A program made the position numbers and the translations under genes. DNA of 64,000 nt from Flammeovirgaceae bacterium UBA6059. Its GTDB lineage: Bacteria; Bacteroidota; Bacteroidia; Cytophagales; Cyclobacteriaceae. The DNA is taken from positions 124,001-188,000 of the forward strand of contig DIYH01000046.1 in NCBI GenBank assembly GCA_002435755.1, in the 5' to 3' direction. The first letter of the stretch is position 1. Each line of letters opens with the position of its first letter. Under the pieces are notes generated by a model that saw only the letters and a program-made list of their open reading frames with translations, did no database searches and was not told the origin of the DNA. This document shows, piece after piece, positions 17,701-25,802 of the stretch.

Positions 17701-18039
17701 AAAAACAGTTGGCAACATCTCCCCAGCGATCTTATACATGTTAGGGATCATGAGCAGGAGGCCCTGAGAAGCAGTGAATGTAGTTGACATAGCTCCGGCT
17801 GTCAGGGCCCCATGTATGGCTCCTGCAGCACCACCTTCTGATTGCATCTGCACAACATCGACCGGCTGGCCAAAGATATTTTTTCTGCCTGAGGCGGCCC
17901 AGGCATCAGCTTTTTCTCCCATGTCTGAGGAGGGAGTGATTGGGTAGATCGCCGCTACCTCGCTGAAGGCATAGGCCATATTTGATGCGGCTGTGTTTCC
18001 GTCGGTGTTGATGTATTTTTTTGGAGTACTCATGGACAT
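14767..18039 (-). CDS. nifJ: pyruvate:flavodoxin/ferredoxin oxidoreductase lacking the 2x[4Fe-4S] domain
   Basis: About 1090 residues of the single-chain PFOR/NifJ family, which converts pyruvate + CoA to acetyl-CoA + CO2 and reduces flavodoxin or ferredoxin. Domain I (YPITPSSDMGE, near 32-42), the CoA-binding domain, the gamma-like domain (about 425-600) and the TPP domain (GDGWAYDIGFGG, near 866-877) are present. Proximal-cluster ligands are all visible in CCSGCGETPY, NATGCSS and SPCIAHG (about 710, 713, 738, 975). The ferredoxin insert normally found between LEKRG and the CCSGCGETPY motif is absent: only about 27 residues join them, with none of its eight Cys. ATG at 18039 has AAGGA upstream; 18033 is an alternative. 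It is first in the rnf string. Confidence 0.95.
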   Translation of the reverse strand: MSMSTPKKYINTDGNTAASNMAYAFSEVAAIYPITPSSDMGEKADAWAASGRKNIFGQPVDVVQMQSEGGAAGAIHGALTAGAMSTTFTASQGLLLMIPNMYKIAGEMLPTVFHVSARSLACQALSIFGDHSDVMSTRNTGFAEIASTNVQEAQDMAAIAHLATLESRIPFIHFFDGFRTSHSIQKIESISYDELKSMLDMKYVERFRAEAMKPEDPFCKVGAQNPDVYFQGRETVNQYYEACPAVVKKYMELFKEKTGRSYDLFEYIGDSEAESIVIAMGSSISTIKETVAYLNKNGAKVGAINVRLYRPFSVEALQEVVPDSVKRIAVLDRTKEPGAPGEPLYLDVVATLKLRPEIEIIGGRYGLSSKEFTPSMIKAVYEHLDSGGHHDFTVGINDDVTHKSIEVKEEIDSEQEGIVRCKFWGYGSDGTVSANKNAIKIIGESTDQFVQGYFQYDSNKSGGYTVSHLRFGKQPILSEYLLNKSDFIALHRPQYIGQYDILEGITEGGTFLINSGQKPERVFGLFTKEMQQTIRDKKIRVYSIDASKIAKSVGLGGRINSVMQTAFFKLSGVLPEKEAIELIKRYVEKQFLRKGKEIVEMNWNAIDAALEAITEVPVPKPAADEKHTQITAVVPEDAGDFAQLVMDPVLRLKGDRVPVSLMSINGTIPAGTKKLEKRGRPGNPAKWVEKLPFVEHCQVDETYFEYPGCCSGCGETPYIHVATQLYGDRMLIANATGCSSIYGGTFPSTPYTTDSKGRGPAWANSLFEDNAEYGYGMRLAIDANRAQLKTNIEAYLELEPKSKLAVALRDRLSAWKSVTPEAKDHADMIKGLLQNVKAKDETKAILAKIIELEDYLVDKSVWIIGGDGWAYDIGFGGLDHVMASDRNINILVMDTEVYSNTGGQSSKATPRAAVAKFASNGKQLGKKNLGLMMTTYGNAYVASVNMGMDRDQAALAIVEAEKHDGPSIVIAYSPCIAHGYSLQQAKKQSEKASLSGYWPSYRYNPALAAEGKDPFIWESPEPQTDFDHYVEEEIRYRSLMRTNPEEADRLLELAKQDNVRRFNDLRHLSESHDEETTNEENKIEKATIDD

Positions 18040-18173
18040 TCTATTTAGTCCTTCAAAGTACATCCAGTACCGGCTGAGATTACGTGTGCTTCATCAACAT
18101 CTATTATGATATTGATCAGGCTGAACTAAGACCAATGATAGTTTTGAAAATTCGGTAACTCACGCCTGATTTT

Positions 18174-19241
18174 CTAAATAAAAGTCGATAAACCTACTAA
18201 TTGACTCTTGCCTCTCAGGTTGATATCACCAATATGGCGAAAAGCATAACCTGCTTTATCTCGAAGCTGTTCCAGCAGTTGATCTGAGGCCAATAGGTTA
18301 ACTTCATAATTCTTGCAGGCCTCCTGAATACGTGACGTGGTGTTGAGGACGTCTCCTGAAAATGTAAGATCACGCTTAATCACTCCAACCTCTCCGGCCA
18401 TCACCTCACCGTAGTGCAATCCAGCCTTAAACTCTGGTACAAGACCATATCTAAGCAGGTATTTATCCTTTTTTTCATCGATAGATGCCAACATATCCAC
18501 ATAGCATCTCAAACAGTTTGCATCTTGTATACCATCTTGTTTAGGCCAGGACACCACTACTTCGTCACCGACATATTGATAGACCTCACCCTTATTTTCG
18601 ATGATCGCATTAGTGATATCTGAAAAGAAGTCTTTGAGCAGATTATGATATTGCTCGTTACCAAGTTGCTCCGCTATACCAGTAGATCCCTTGATGTCAG
18701 CAAACATAAACACACGCTCTTCAGTCCTGGGCTGATGGTATCTTCCGGTCAGAAAATGCAGGAGAACTCCTTGTCCAAATTTGTCGTTGACCATGATCAC
18801 AAATTGTGATAGCGCCACAACAATCGACCAAATAATCATGTTTTTGAGATGTAGAGGGTCTTGAATACTCGCAATGAGTTCGGCCTTGAACTCAATGGAG
18901 CCAAAAGGATGGCCGCTTATGAATCTGGCCGTAAGCATACCAGTCAAAACAGTAATGAAGCTGAATATAACAATGAAGCTGATGGTGACCGCCATGATAT
19001 TGAAACCATAGGGGCGATCGCGCCATTTATCATTCACATAAAACAGCAGAAATATCCCTCCCAGAGCACCGCCTATAAACGAAGCGACCAGGTTGAAGAC
19101 CAAGCTTGATGTAAGTCCGTACCAGTCGCTACCTCCATTTGCAAAGCGAGATTCCAGTAAAAAGTGGTCATATGCAGTAACAATCACACCTATGGTCATC
19201 CATGCTACGATGAGTATCCAGAGTCTTTTGAGTTTGATCAT
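18174..19241 (-). CDS. membrane-bound class III adenylate/guanylate cyclase
   Basis: 355 residues. About four to five hydrophobic helices fill the first 160 residues and a class III cyclase domain fills the rest. The catalytic marks are FADIKGST (metal Asp), YVGDEVVVSW (second metal Asp), the base-selecting Lys in EFKAGLHYG with the Asp in SGDVLNTTSRIQ, and the transition-state Arg in the last of these. The Lys/Asp pair suggests ATP rather than GTP. ATG at 19241 has AAGGAG seven bases upstream; longer in-frame starts lack this. It shares architecture and the linker GRYHxPxxEER with the cyclase at 35285-36403, so the two are paralogues. No cNMP receptor is seen in the window. Confidence 0.92.
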   Translation of the reverse strand: MIKLKRLWILIVAWMTIGVIVTAYDHFLLESRFANGGSDWYGLTSSLVFNLVASFIGGALGGIFLLFYVNDKWRDRPYGFNIMAVTISFIVIFSFITVLTGMLTARFISGHPFGSIEFKAELIASIQDPLHLKNMIIWSIVVALSQFVIMVNDKFGQGVLLHFLTGRYHQPRTEERVFMFADIKGSTGIAEQLGNEQYHNLLKDFFSDITNAIIENKGEVYQYVGDEVVVSWPKQDGIQDANCLRCYVDMLASIDEKKDKYLLRYGLVPEFKAGLHYGEVMAGEVGVIKRDLTFSGDVLNTTSRIQEACKNYEVNLLASDQLLEQLRDKAGYAFRHIGDINLRGKSQLVGLSTFI

Positions 19242-19395
19242 GGTCCGCTCCTTGTTTTTCATAGTATACCGTAAAGACGCATGGAGATGGTGAAAGTAGA
19301 CATTGACAACTACGAAATTCAAAAGGCTTAGGTTAAACTGCCATTTGACTAGGGTGAACTACCGAATTAATTGGTCGAACCGATTTAGGAAATAC

Positions 19396-19424
19396 AAAAA
19401 AAGCGAGCTCCTGCGGGCTCGCTT
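19396..19424 (-). terminator. rho-independent terminator of the DoxX gene
   Basis: AAGCGAGC (19401-19408) and GCTCGCTT (19417-19424) form a perfect eight-base-pair stem. On the minus strand the stem is followed by a run of seven T (complement of the A run ending at 19402). It lies 25 bases past the stop of the gene at 19449-19808. Confidence 0.9.
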
Positions 19425-19448
19425 CCATAGTAATTAGTTAAACCTTGA

Positions 19449-19808
19449 TCAATCAGAGGACTTCACCCCAAGCACATAGGAGATGATTAACAAGACCAGA
19501 GCTGCAATAGCACCCCCAGCTTGACCATCACCTACACTCAAATGCGCGGAGGCAGCTAGCGAAAAGTTGATCGCAAATCCTGCATACGTCCACTCCACAA
19601 CTCGTGAATTGAATCTTGTCAATAAGGTTGTAACACCAGCCAGCTTCAATATGCCAAGCGGGATAACGAGATAAGACGGGTACCCTAAAGTTTTAAAAAA
19701 ACCCTGTACCGTCTCAGTTTGGAGGAAATACATGCCAATGACCGAATAGAGAAGCATTAGCGACAGGAGACCAGTCACAACATAATAGCCAATTTTGATT
19801 TTGTTCAT
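19449..19808 (-). CDS. DoxX-like family membrane protein
   Basis: 119 residues with four predicted membrane helices (about 8-28, 42-62, 70-90 and 97-115). The pattern GYPSYLVIPLGILKLAGV matches the DoxX/DUF4870-like group common in Bacteroidota. Biochemical function is not established for this subgroup. The gene is monocistronic: its own terminator lies at 19396-19424 and an AT-rich stretch (19845-19885) precedes it. Confidence 0.85.
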   Translation of the reverse strand: MNKIKIGYYVVTGLLSLMLLYSVIGMYFLQTETVQGFFKTLGYPSYLVIPLGILKLAGVTTLLTRFNSRVVEWTYAGFAINFSLAASAHLSVGDGQAGGAIAALVLLIISYVLGVKSSD

Positions 19809-19981
19809 GATAATTATCGGTTTGTTGAGTGTTTAGTTAAACCCATTTTATAATTATATGTTGCAACATATAATATTTATTTAGTGAGACGAAAGGTAAG
19901 TCGCCTAACCCGATCTTCTAAACCCCTTTTGGATAGTCTTTTTAAGAGCATAGAAGTTGGTCTATTTACTATCTTAGCCTC

Positions 19982-20755
19982 ATGGGATTAATCACTACTC
20001 ATATCAAGGGGAGAAGCTATTTCGTTACTCTAAGCCGGCCAGAAAAACGCAATGCGCTTTCTTATGAATTAGTAAGTGAGCTCAAGGGTGCTTTTCGTGA
20101 TGCTGAAGTCAACCACAATGTTAAAGTCATTATTCTACAAGCAGAAGGCAAGGTCTTTTCTGCAGGTGCCGACCTGGGATACATCGAGCAGTTGCAAAAA
20201 AATACGTACGAAGAGAATCTCGAAGACTCCCAACATCTGCGGGAGCTTTTTGAGTTGATCTATAGACACCCAAAGCCTGTGATTGCTAGGGTGCAAGGTC
20301 ATGCGATCGCAGGTGGCTGTGGATTAGCGGCGGTCTGTGATTTTGTAGTCACTGTACCTGAGGCGAAGTTTGGATATACAGAAGTGCGCATCGGGTTTAT
20401 CCCTGCACTAGTGTCTATATTCCTTATCAGGAAAATTGGCGAAGCAAAGGCCAGAGAACTATTACTGACTGGAGACCTCTACAATGCCGAAGCAGCGCAA
20501 TCCATGGGACTTGTAAACTGGGTAGTCCCTACTGACGAACTTGAAAAAAGAGTCAATGACTTGGCAGACCGGCTTATCACTCAAAACTCCGGACAATCAA
20601 TGACTCTAACCAAACAGCTACTATCTGATCTACCTGAGTTACCACTTCATGAAGCTTTGGATAAGGCCGCCACTCTCAACGCAGAAGCCCGTGGTTCTGA
20701 AGACTGCAGGAAAGGCATTGGCGCTTTTTTGGCGAAGGAGAAAATTAGTTGGTAA
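19982..20755 (+). CDS. enoyl-CoA hydratase/isomerase family, methylglutaconyl-CoA hydratase-like
   Basis: 257 residues of the crotonase fold. The oxyanion-hole segments are FSAGADLGYIEQ (about 59-70) and GHAIAGGCGLAAVCD (about 105-119). The Glu of YTEVRIGFIP is present, but the first catalytic Glu of two-Glu enoyl-CoA hydratases is replaced by Gly in GGCGLAAVCD. That is the pattern of the methylglutaconyl-CoA hydratase group of Bacteroidota, which acts in leucine breakdown; the exact substrate cannot be fixed from sequence alone. It stands alone between DoxX (divergent) and the ABC exporter genes. Confidence 0.9.
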   Translation: MGLITTHIKGRSYFVTLSRPEKRNALSYELVSELKGAFRDAEVNHNVKVIILQAEGKVFSAGADLGYIEQLQKNTYEENLEDSQHLRELFELIYRHPKPVIARVQGHAIAGGCGLAAVCDFVVTVPEAKFGYTEVRIGFIPALVSIFLIRKIGEAKARELLLTGDLYNAEAAQSMGLVNWVVPTDELEKRVNDLADRLITQNSGQSMTLTKQLLSDLPELPLHEALDKAATLNAEARGSEDCRKGIGAFLAKEKISW

Positions 20756-20849
20756 ACAAGAGTTAATCATCAGGGTCTTATAGTCTTTATTAGAGGGTAA
20801 ATTTATGCAGCGTCATTTTGCTAATTTCTTTAAGTAAAGAATCAATCTA

Positions 20850-21647
20850 TTGAGTAGCTCAAAATTATCAAAGCAAATCATATTGGCCTTCAATGGCCCT
20901 CGCTTAGAGCGCATACTTGCACTGGCCCAATATGATTACACCAAGCGATACCATGGCAGCCATTTAGGAATGATATGGGCCCTAATCAAGCCTATTTTCC
21001 AACTGACTGTTTACTACTTCATTTTTACAGGGGTGTTTGGGGCCAGCGAAGATAATTATGCTCTACTCATATTTTTAGGACTGATCACCTGGATGCTCTT
21101 CTCCGAGTCTACCAATAGATCAATGACAGTACTAAAATCAAAGGCTTTTCTAATTAAAACGATACAGGTCAACCCTGTAGATTTTTTTATCTCGAACGTA
21201 CTTACAGCGTTTGTTGGATTTGGATTGGCGTTGGCAATTTATATAGTAGCCTCTCTTGTCATGGGGGTAGGTTATTCATGGCAGGTAATCTATTTGCCTT
21301 TTCTGTTGCTTACTATATTCATACTTTGTCTGGGAGTATCACTTATACTGGCTGTGCTCAATATATATTTCCAAGATATAGAGCAGTTATGGTCAATGGT
21401 TGCCATGTTTGGAATGTGGACCTCTGGGGTATTTGGAAGATCAGAGGTATTCATACAAGCTTTCCCTCTACTCCGTTACATCAACCCGTTCCTTGCCATT
21501 ATTTCAAATATGCGCAATATCCTACTCTACTCTAGTGGTCCCAACTGGAATGATTATGCCTACACTACAATCTATGCAATCACGATACTTATTGTTGGAC
21601 TTGTGTTATTTGATAGAAACTATTTTCAAGCGTTAGAGCGTCTATAG
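20850..21647 (+). CDS. ABC-2 polysaccharide export permease (Wzm/TagG-like)
   Basis: 265 residues with six predicted membrane helices. ALAQYDYTKRYHGSHLGMIWALIKP just before helix 1 is characteristic of ABC-2 O-antigen/teichoic-acid permeases, as is the central WTSGVFGRSE and RYINPF segment. The start is TTG at 20850; no in-frame ATG gives the family N terminus. The ATPase begins 11 bases downstream, so the two form one exporter moving a lipid-linked or free glycan across the inner membrane. Confidence 0.9.
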   Translation: MSSSKLSKQIILAFNGPRLERILALAQYDYTKRYHGSHLGMIWALIKPIFQLTVYYFIFTGVFGASEDNYALLIFLGLITWMLFSESTNRSMTVLKSKAFLIKTIQVNPVDFFISNVLTAFVGFGLALAIYIVASLVMGVGYSWQVIYLPFLLLTIFILCLGVSLILAVLNIYFQDIEQLWSMVAMFGMWTSGVFGRSEVFIQAFPLLRYINPFLAIISNMRNILLYSSGPNWNDYAYTTIYAITILIVGLVLFDRNYFQALERL

Positions 21648-21658
21648 GAATAGGAATT

Positions 21659-22399
21659 ATGGTTGACAATAAGGTGGTCGCCGAAGTACGTAATGTATCA
21701 AAGACTTACACTGTACTCCCAACAGGAACTTTTGCTATTAAAGACATATTTCTCAAAGGTAAAATTCCATTTAGGACACGAAGGATACGTGCGTTGAACA
21801 ACGTCAGCTTTGAACTCTACAATAAAGAAAAGCTTGGTATCATAGGAAGAAATGGTAGTGGAAAATCTACTATCGTCAATCTAATCATGGGAGCCCTAAA
21901 ACCTGATACTGGCACTGTCACTACTGATGGTAAGATAATGAAGCTCGAGACCGGCGCAGGTTTTGATAATGAGATGAATGCACGTCAAAATGTAATGCTC
22001 AATAGTAGTCTGATGGGCCTGCCCAAATCAACTGCTGAAAAGAGGTATAGGGAGATCGTAGAATTTGCAGAATTGGAAGAATATGCAGACTTACCTATCA
22101 AACATTTGTCAAAAGGTATGAAATCAAGGCTAGCGTTTGCTTCTGCCATGTATATGGAGCCTGATATCGTTTTGTTAGATGAATTTTTTGGAGGAGGCGG
22201 AGATGCCCGGTTTAAGAAGAAGTCAGATGAAGTATTCAAAGAACGAATCCTTCAAGACAAAACGTTGATTATCGTAAGTCACTCCTTACCAATAATTGAG
22301 CAGTATTGCGATCGCGTACTTTGGTTAGATAAAGGTCTTGTAAAAATGGTTGGGGATCCGAAAGAAGTTACCTCAGCCTATAGCCAGGATAATCGATAA
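21659..22399 (+). CDS. ABC polysaccharide export ATPase (KpsT/Wzt-like)
   Basis: 246 residues. The Walker A motif is GRNGSGKST (about 72-80), the signature is LSKGMKSRLAFA (about 143-154), Walker B is IVLLDEFFGGGG and the H-loop is IIVSHS. It ends after the nucleotide-binding domain, so it lacks the C-terminal glycan-recognition domain of O9a-type Wzt proteins. It is therefore more like KpsT or TagH-core proteins. It is paired with the permease at 20850. Confidence 0.92.
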   Translation: MVDNKVVAEVRNVSKTYTVLPTGTFAIKDIFLKGKIPFRTRRIRALNNVSFELYNKEKLGIIGRNGSGKSTIVNLIMGALKPDTGTVTTDGKIMKLETGAGFDNEMNARQNVMLNSSLMGLPKSTAEKRYREIVEFAELEEYADLPIKHLSKGMKSRLAFASAMYMEPDIVLLDEFFGGGGDARFKKKSDEVFKERILQDKTLIIVSHSLPIIEQYCDRVLWLDKGLVKMVGDPKEVTSAYSQDNR

Positions 22400-22409
22400 G
22401 AAGAAAACC

Positions 22410-22434
22410 GGTCAGTCTTCAAAAAAGACAGACC
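22410..22434. terminator. possible terminator between convergent genes
   Basis: GGTCAGTCTT (22410-22419) and AAGACAGACC (22425-22434) form a ten-position stem with one A-A mismatch, between the convergent ATPase and sulfotransferase genes. A short T-rich run follows only on the minus strand (GGTTTTCTTC), and the stem overlaps the last sulfotransferase codons. Confidence 0.45.
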
Positions 22435-23128
22435 ATTCCGTGTTTTTCAAAGAATGCTTTAAATGATCATAGTTTTTGATTAAACGCTCCATAGAAGGAT
22501 ATGATCTCCTTTCACTGATTGGTGTGTAATGTTTAAAAATGAATTTGAATGTATGAAGACTTATGGGTTTTTGAGGTAATAAGAACTTCAATACCTGTCG
22601 TATGGAACTATCGTACCCATAGACCATATCTTCATATGCCACACTAAGCACTTGATGATCACTAAACAATATCTCAGATTGGCTCAAAAGCTCAGATTGG
22701 CTTTTGAAATCCTCGATTAAATCATCTGCATCAATTAAAAATGGTTCGAGTGCTAAAATCTCCTCTTTACTTAGTAATTGAAGTTTCACCGAAAAAAACC
22801 TTTTGAGTAAATTCTTTCGGTATAGACTTATAATCTTAATTGATTTATCACTTTGGATCATATCAAAGATATCTCCCCACGATCCAACATTAGCTCCGTT
22901 TCGGTGGAGACAAAAGCCAACAGTTCGAATACCTTTGGGGTACTCGTGATAGATGCTATCGCTCAATCTTACTGAAGTCTCAGTCTCTAACTCGGCAGTG
23001 TTTACATAGTCAGGATTAAACATCTCGGTATGACAAACTATGTTTGGGTGATAGTCAAGACCCTCTCTCATCATATGAGTACCACACCTTGGACTTGACA
23101 AAATCACGAATTTAGAATAATCCGACAT
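22412..23128 (-). CDS. sulfotransferase-family protein
   Basis: 238 residues. The N terminus FVILSSPRCGTHMM matches the PAPS 5'-phosphosulfate loop of sulfotransferases (P-R-x-G-T/S). The region KIISLYRKNLLKRFFS near 95-110 corresponds to the 3'-phosphate-binding helix with its Arg and Ser. The protein is small but within the bacterial range. It would move a sulfate group from PAPS to a sugar or lipid. Convergent to the ABC exporter and adjacent to two glycosyltransferases, it may decorate the exported glycan; this link is inferred. Confidence 0.8.
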   Translation of the reverse strand: MSDYSKFVILSSPRCGTHMMREGLDYHPNIVCHTEMFNPDYVNTAELETETSVRLSDSIYHEYPKGIRTVGFCLHRNGANVGSWGDIFDMIQSDKSIKIISLYRKNLLKRFFSVKLQLLSKEEILALEPFLIDADDLIEDFKSQSELLSQSEILFSDHQVLSVAYEDMVYGYDSSIRQVLKFLLPQKPISLHTFKFIFKHYTPISERRSYPSMERLIKNYDHLKHSLKNTEWSVFFED

Positions 23129-23184
23129 TTCTTATCCTGACCGTTGTTTAGAGTTTATGAACTTTAGAAAACTGCTTAGTCAAC

Positions 23185-24447
23185 CTAGTTGTGATTTTGA
23201 TTCGCTATTATTTCATTATAGAATGATATGATACCTGTAATGAATCCTTTGGTGGAGAAGTTCTGGGAAAAGTTCAAAGCTTTAAGCTCCATATCCTTTC
23301 TAATTTCATCGTTGCATACTAAATATTTCATTTCTAATGCAATGGCTTCAATGTTCGAAGGGTCAACACCTCTCCCATACTCACCTATGATTTCGCTCAT
23401 TGCACTATTGTCACCATATATAGGTACAGTACCACACGACATAGCCTCTAAAGGTGGCAGCCCAAAGCCTTCAAAATGCGATACAAAACAGAAAGCCTTT
23501 GCTCTACTATACAGCGCACGCAAATCGGTATCAGGAATATAACCTAAGTAAAGGACACTTGGATCAGATGGAATTGCTTCACTTTTCCATCCAGGTTTCC
23601 CACCAATAGCCAGTTTAACGTCTTTGCTATACATTTCCTTAAATCTCAAAAACCCCTTGACAGTATTGGCTAGGTTCTTTCGCGGCTCATTAGTCGCCAA
23701 ACAAAACAAGTATTCATTGTCTTCAAGATCGTAGGTTTTTAAGATATCAGAAATCATTAACTCGTCTTTCTCTGGATAGAATAAGGAATGATCAATACCC
23801 TCATAAATCAAGCGCGCCTTTTCTAAGATCCTTTCATCTATTTCCGCCACAGCATTATATGTTGATCTGGAAATGACATGAATATGTGGCAAGTACTGTT
23901 TGATCATTCTGAAACCTGAGTGAGCATTTTTTACGTTCTCAGAAAGGTGAAACTCTTTGTGTGAGAGATGGGTAGCATCATGTATTGTAACCAAATGAGT
24001 TTTGGAGTCATGCCATGGATTCATGATCTGGGGTAAAGTAAAATGAATCAAGTCATATTGCTTTTTAGACTTTTTATAGAAAAGACCCATAAAAAAAGAG
24101 CGTATCACATTTATGATTCCGAGTCTATATAGAAAAAGTCCAAGTCTCGACTTGAATGCCAATAATATTGAAACGTCATGCAACTCTTCCTTTTTATCAA
24201 TGGGAGCCTGTTGAATCGAATGACCCAAAAGATATTTGTTGACCGCTTCCTGGATAGGAAGAATCTCATCAAGTACTTTAACGTCAATCTCAATAGCTCC
24301 TTTTAGGTATTCTTCTGAGTGTATTAAACCATCAAGTAGAGTTACAACAAACCTTTTTATGCCATCATTGTAGTCATCAGTAAGTTTAGAGCCTTCAATT
24401 AAGATGCAACTTTTTGAATTTCCGGATTCCTTTTGATTATGATCCAT
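23185..24447 (-). CDS. glycosyltransferase family 4-like
   Basis: About 420 residues with a GT-B fold. The C-terminal domain holds NEPRKNLANTVKGF, LGYIPDTDLRALYSRA and the nucleotide-sugar site HFEGFGLPPLEAMSCG with the EX7E-type acids. The N-terminal acceptor domain has LVTIHDATHLS. The ATG at 24447 is used; a TTG at 24480 would add 11 residues. It is minus strand, 56 bases upstream of the sulfotransferase, so the two are likely co-transcribed. Donor and acceptor are unknown. Confidence 0.88.
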   Translation of the reverse strand: MDHNQKESGNSKSCILIEGSKLTDDYNDGIKRFVVTLLDGLIHSEEYLKGAIEIDVKVLDEILPIQEAVNKYLLGHSIQQAPIDKKEELHDVSILLAFKSRLGLFLYRLGIINVIRSFFMGLFYKKSKKQYDLIHFTLPQIMNPWHDSKTHLVTIHDATHLSHKEFHLSENVKNAHSGFRMIKQYLPHIHVISRSTYNAVAEIDERILEKARLIYEGIDHSLFYPEKDELMISDILKTYDLEDNEYLFCLATNEPRKNLANTVKGFLRFKEMYSKDVKLAIGGKPGWKSEAIPSDPSVLYLGYIPDTDLRALYSRAKAFCFVSHFEGFGLPPLEAMSCGTVPIYGDNSAMSEIIGEYGRGVDPSNIEAIALEMKYLVCNDEIRKDMELKALNFSQNFSTKGFITGIISFYNEIIANQNHN

Positions 24448-24609
24448 GTATTCAGTTTTGCTATTGTTAAGGATGTGCAAACATAGTTGTCTAGAAATTA
24501 TTCATTCAACGTACTGATTATACTTTCACAAGAATCCCTCGCAATAACACATAAAAGAATAAGGTGCGGAACAATTAACCAGCACAACTGGTATAACATT
24601 AGGGTCTTC

Positions 24610-25698
24610 CTACAAGCGATGGAAGACTTGAAGAGTTTTTTGGGTGGTATGCATCCACGAATACTCTTCAAACACTCCTCTATCTAGAGTATTGCCATTA
24701 TTAATAACACTATGGCACTCTCTTATGAGCCGACTTAACTCAATAGCGTTGTTCACCTTAAGGTAACTCACATAATTCCTTCCAACCTCTTTTAGACTTG
24801 AGTTATCCGCTGCAATACACCTCGCTCCGCAAGCTAATGCCTCAGCAAGAGGTAAACCAAAACCCTCGTAATGGGATGGAAACACGAACACTGCACACAT
24901 AGTGTAGAATACAGGCAACTCTTCTTTAGGAACATGACCAGTAAGAATAATATCTTTAGCATAAACGCTATCATTAACTATCTCCAATACTCCAGAGGCC
25001 TTCCATCCTACTTTCCCTACCAAGATCAACTTGAAGTCGTCCCTAGTTTGTGATCTAAACTGCTCATACGCTTTCACCAGAGTCTCAATATTTTTTCTGG
25101 GCTGTATAGTACCTACATGGAGAAGGTAAGGCTTATTAATATGATATCTGTCCAGCACCTTTTGATTTACAACCGGACGGAAAATTTCTTCAACTCCTAA
25201 CGGGATGACTGTCAATCGATTGTCAGCAACTCTAAAAATATCTTGTATATCGCGCTTAGTGGATTGTGATACCGTAATGATGTGGTCAGCCCTTTTTATG
25301 ACACCCGGTAGCAATAATCTTTCTGTAATTCTATTGATCCATGTATAGTGCTGGGGTTGAATAAAAGTACTTAGATCATGAATTGCGGTTACTCTTTTAA
25401 CATGATTAGCCAAAAAAAACGGCCCCATATGGGTAGTTTCCATCACCACATCGGGATTTAGCAATCTAATCTTGCGAGGAACCTGATAAAACTTTCTGAT
25501 AAAGAATTTACCAGGGTACTTTGTATATGGCACAGCTATAAACTGAACATTTCTGTCTTTATCCATCCGCTTATGGTTGATCACGAAATAGTCATTTTCA
25601 CTATCAACTTCGGGGATGCAGCGGACGAGATTTTCAGCGTAAGTTTTCATACCACCCAAACCAGTATCTATAACGTCCGCGACAATGACAATTCTCAT
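24610..25698 (-). CDS. glycosyltransferase family 4
   Basis: 362 residues, GT-B fold. The N terminus has GLGGMKTYAENLVR (the glycine-rich loop of GT4 enzymes) and HDLSTFIQPQHYTW. The C-terminal domain has GTIQPRKNIETLVKAYEQF, TGHVPKEELPVFYT and SHYEGFGLPLAEALACG. It likely transfers a sugar in assembly of the surface glycan exported by the neighbouring ABC pair. 162 bases separate it from the next glycosyltransferase, with no terminator seen between them. Confidence 0.9.
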   Translation of the reverse strand: MRIVIVADVIDTGLGGMKTYAENLVRCIPEVDSENDYFVINHKRMDKDRNVQFIAVPYTKYPGKFFIRKFYQVPRKIRLLNPDVVMETTHMGPFFLANHVKRVTAIHDLSTFIQPQHYTWINRITERLLLPGVIKRADHIITVSQSTKRDIQDIFRVADNRLTVIPLGVEEIFRPVVNQKVLDRYHINKPYLLHVGTIQPRKNIETLVKAYEQFRSQTRDDFKLILVGKVGWKASGVLEIVNDSVYAKDIILTGHVPKEELPVFYTMCAVFVFPSHYEGFGLPLAEALACGARCIAADNSSLKEVGRNYVSYLKVNNAIELSRLIRECHSVINNGNTLDRGVFEEYSWMHTTQKTLQVFHRL

Positions 25699-25802
25699 AA
25701 AGGCTAACGAGAAACTATTGAAAAGAAATAAATGGACATTGCTCTAAACATAACTCTAATCCTCAAAAGAACAGTGCTAACTTTAGTTTTATTCTCATAG
25801 CT

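Noticed and set aside
14767..18039. Sequencing error or frameshift as the cause of the short NifJ
   Set aside because: The frame is open throughout, both sides of the joint align to conserved family motifs and the linker is coherent, so a clean deletion fits better.
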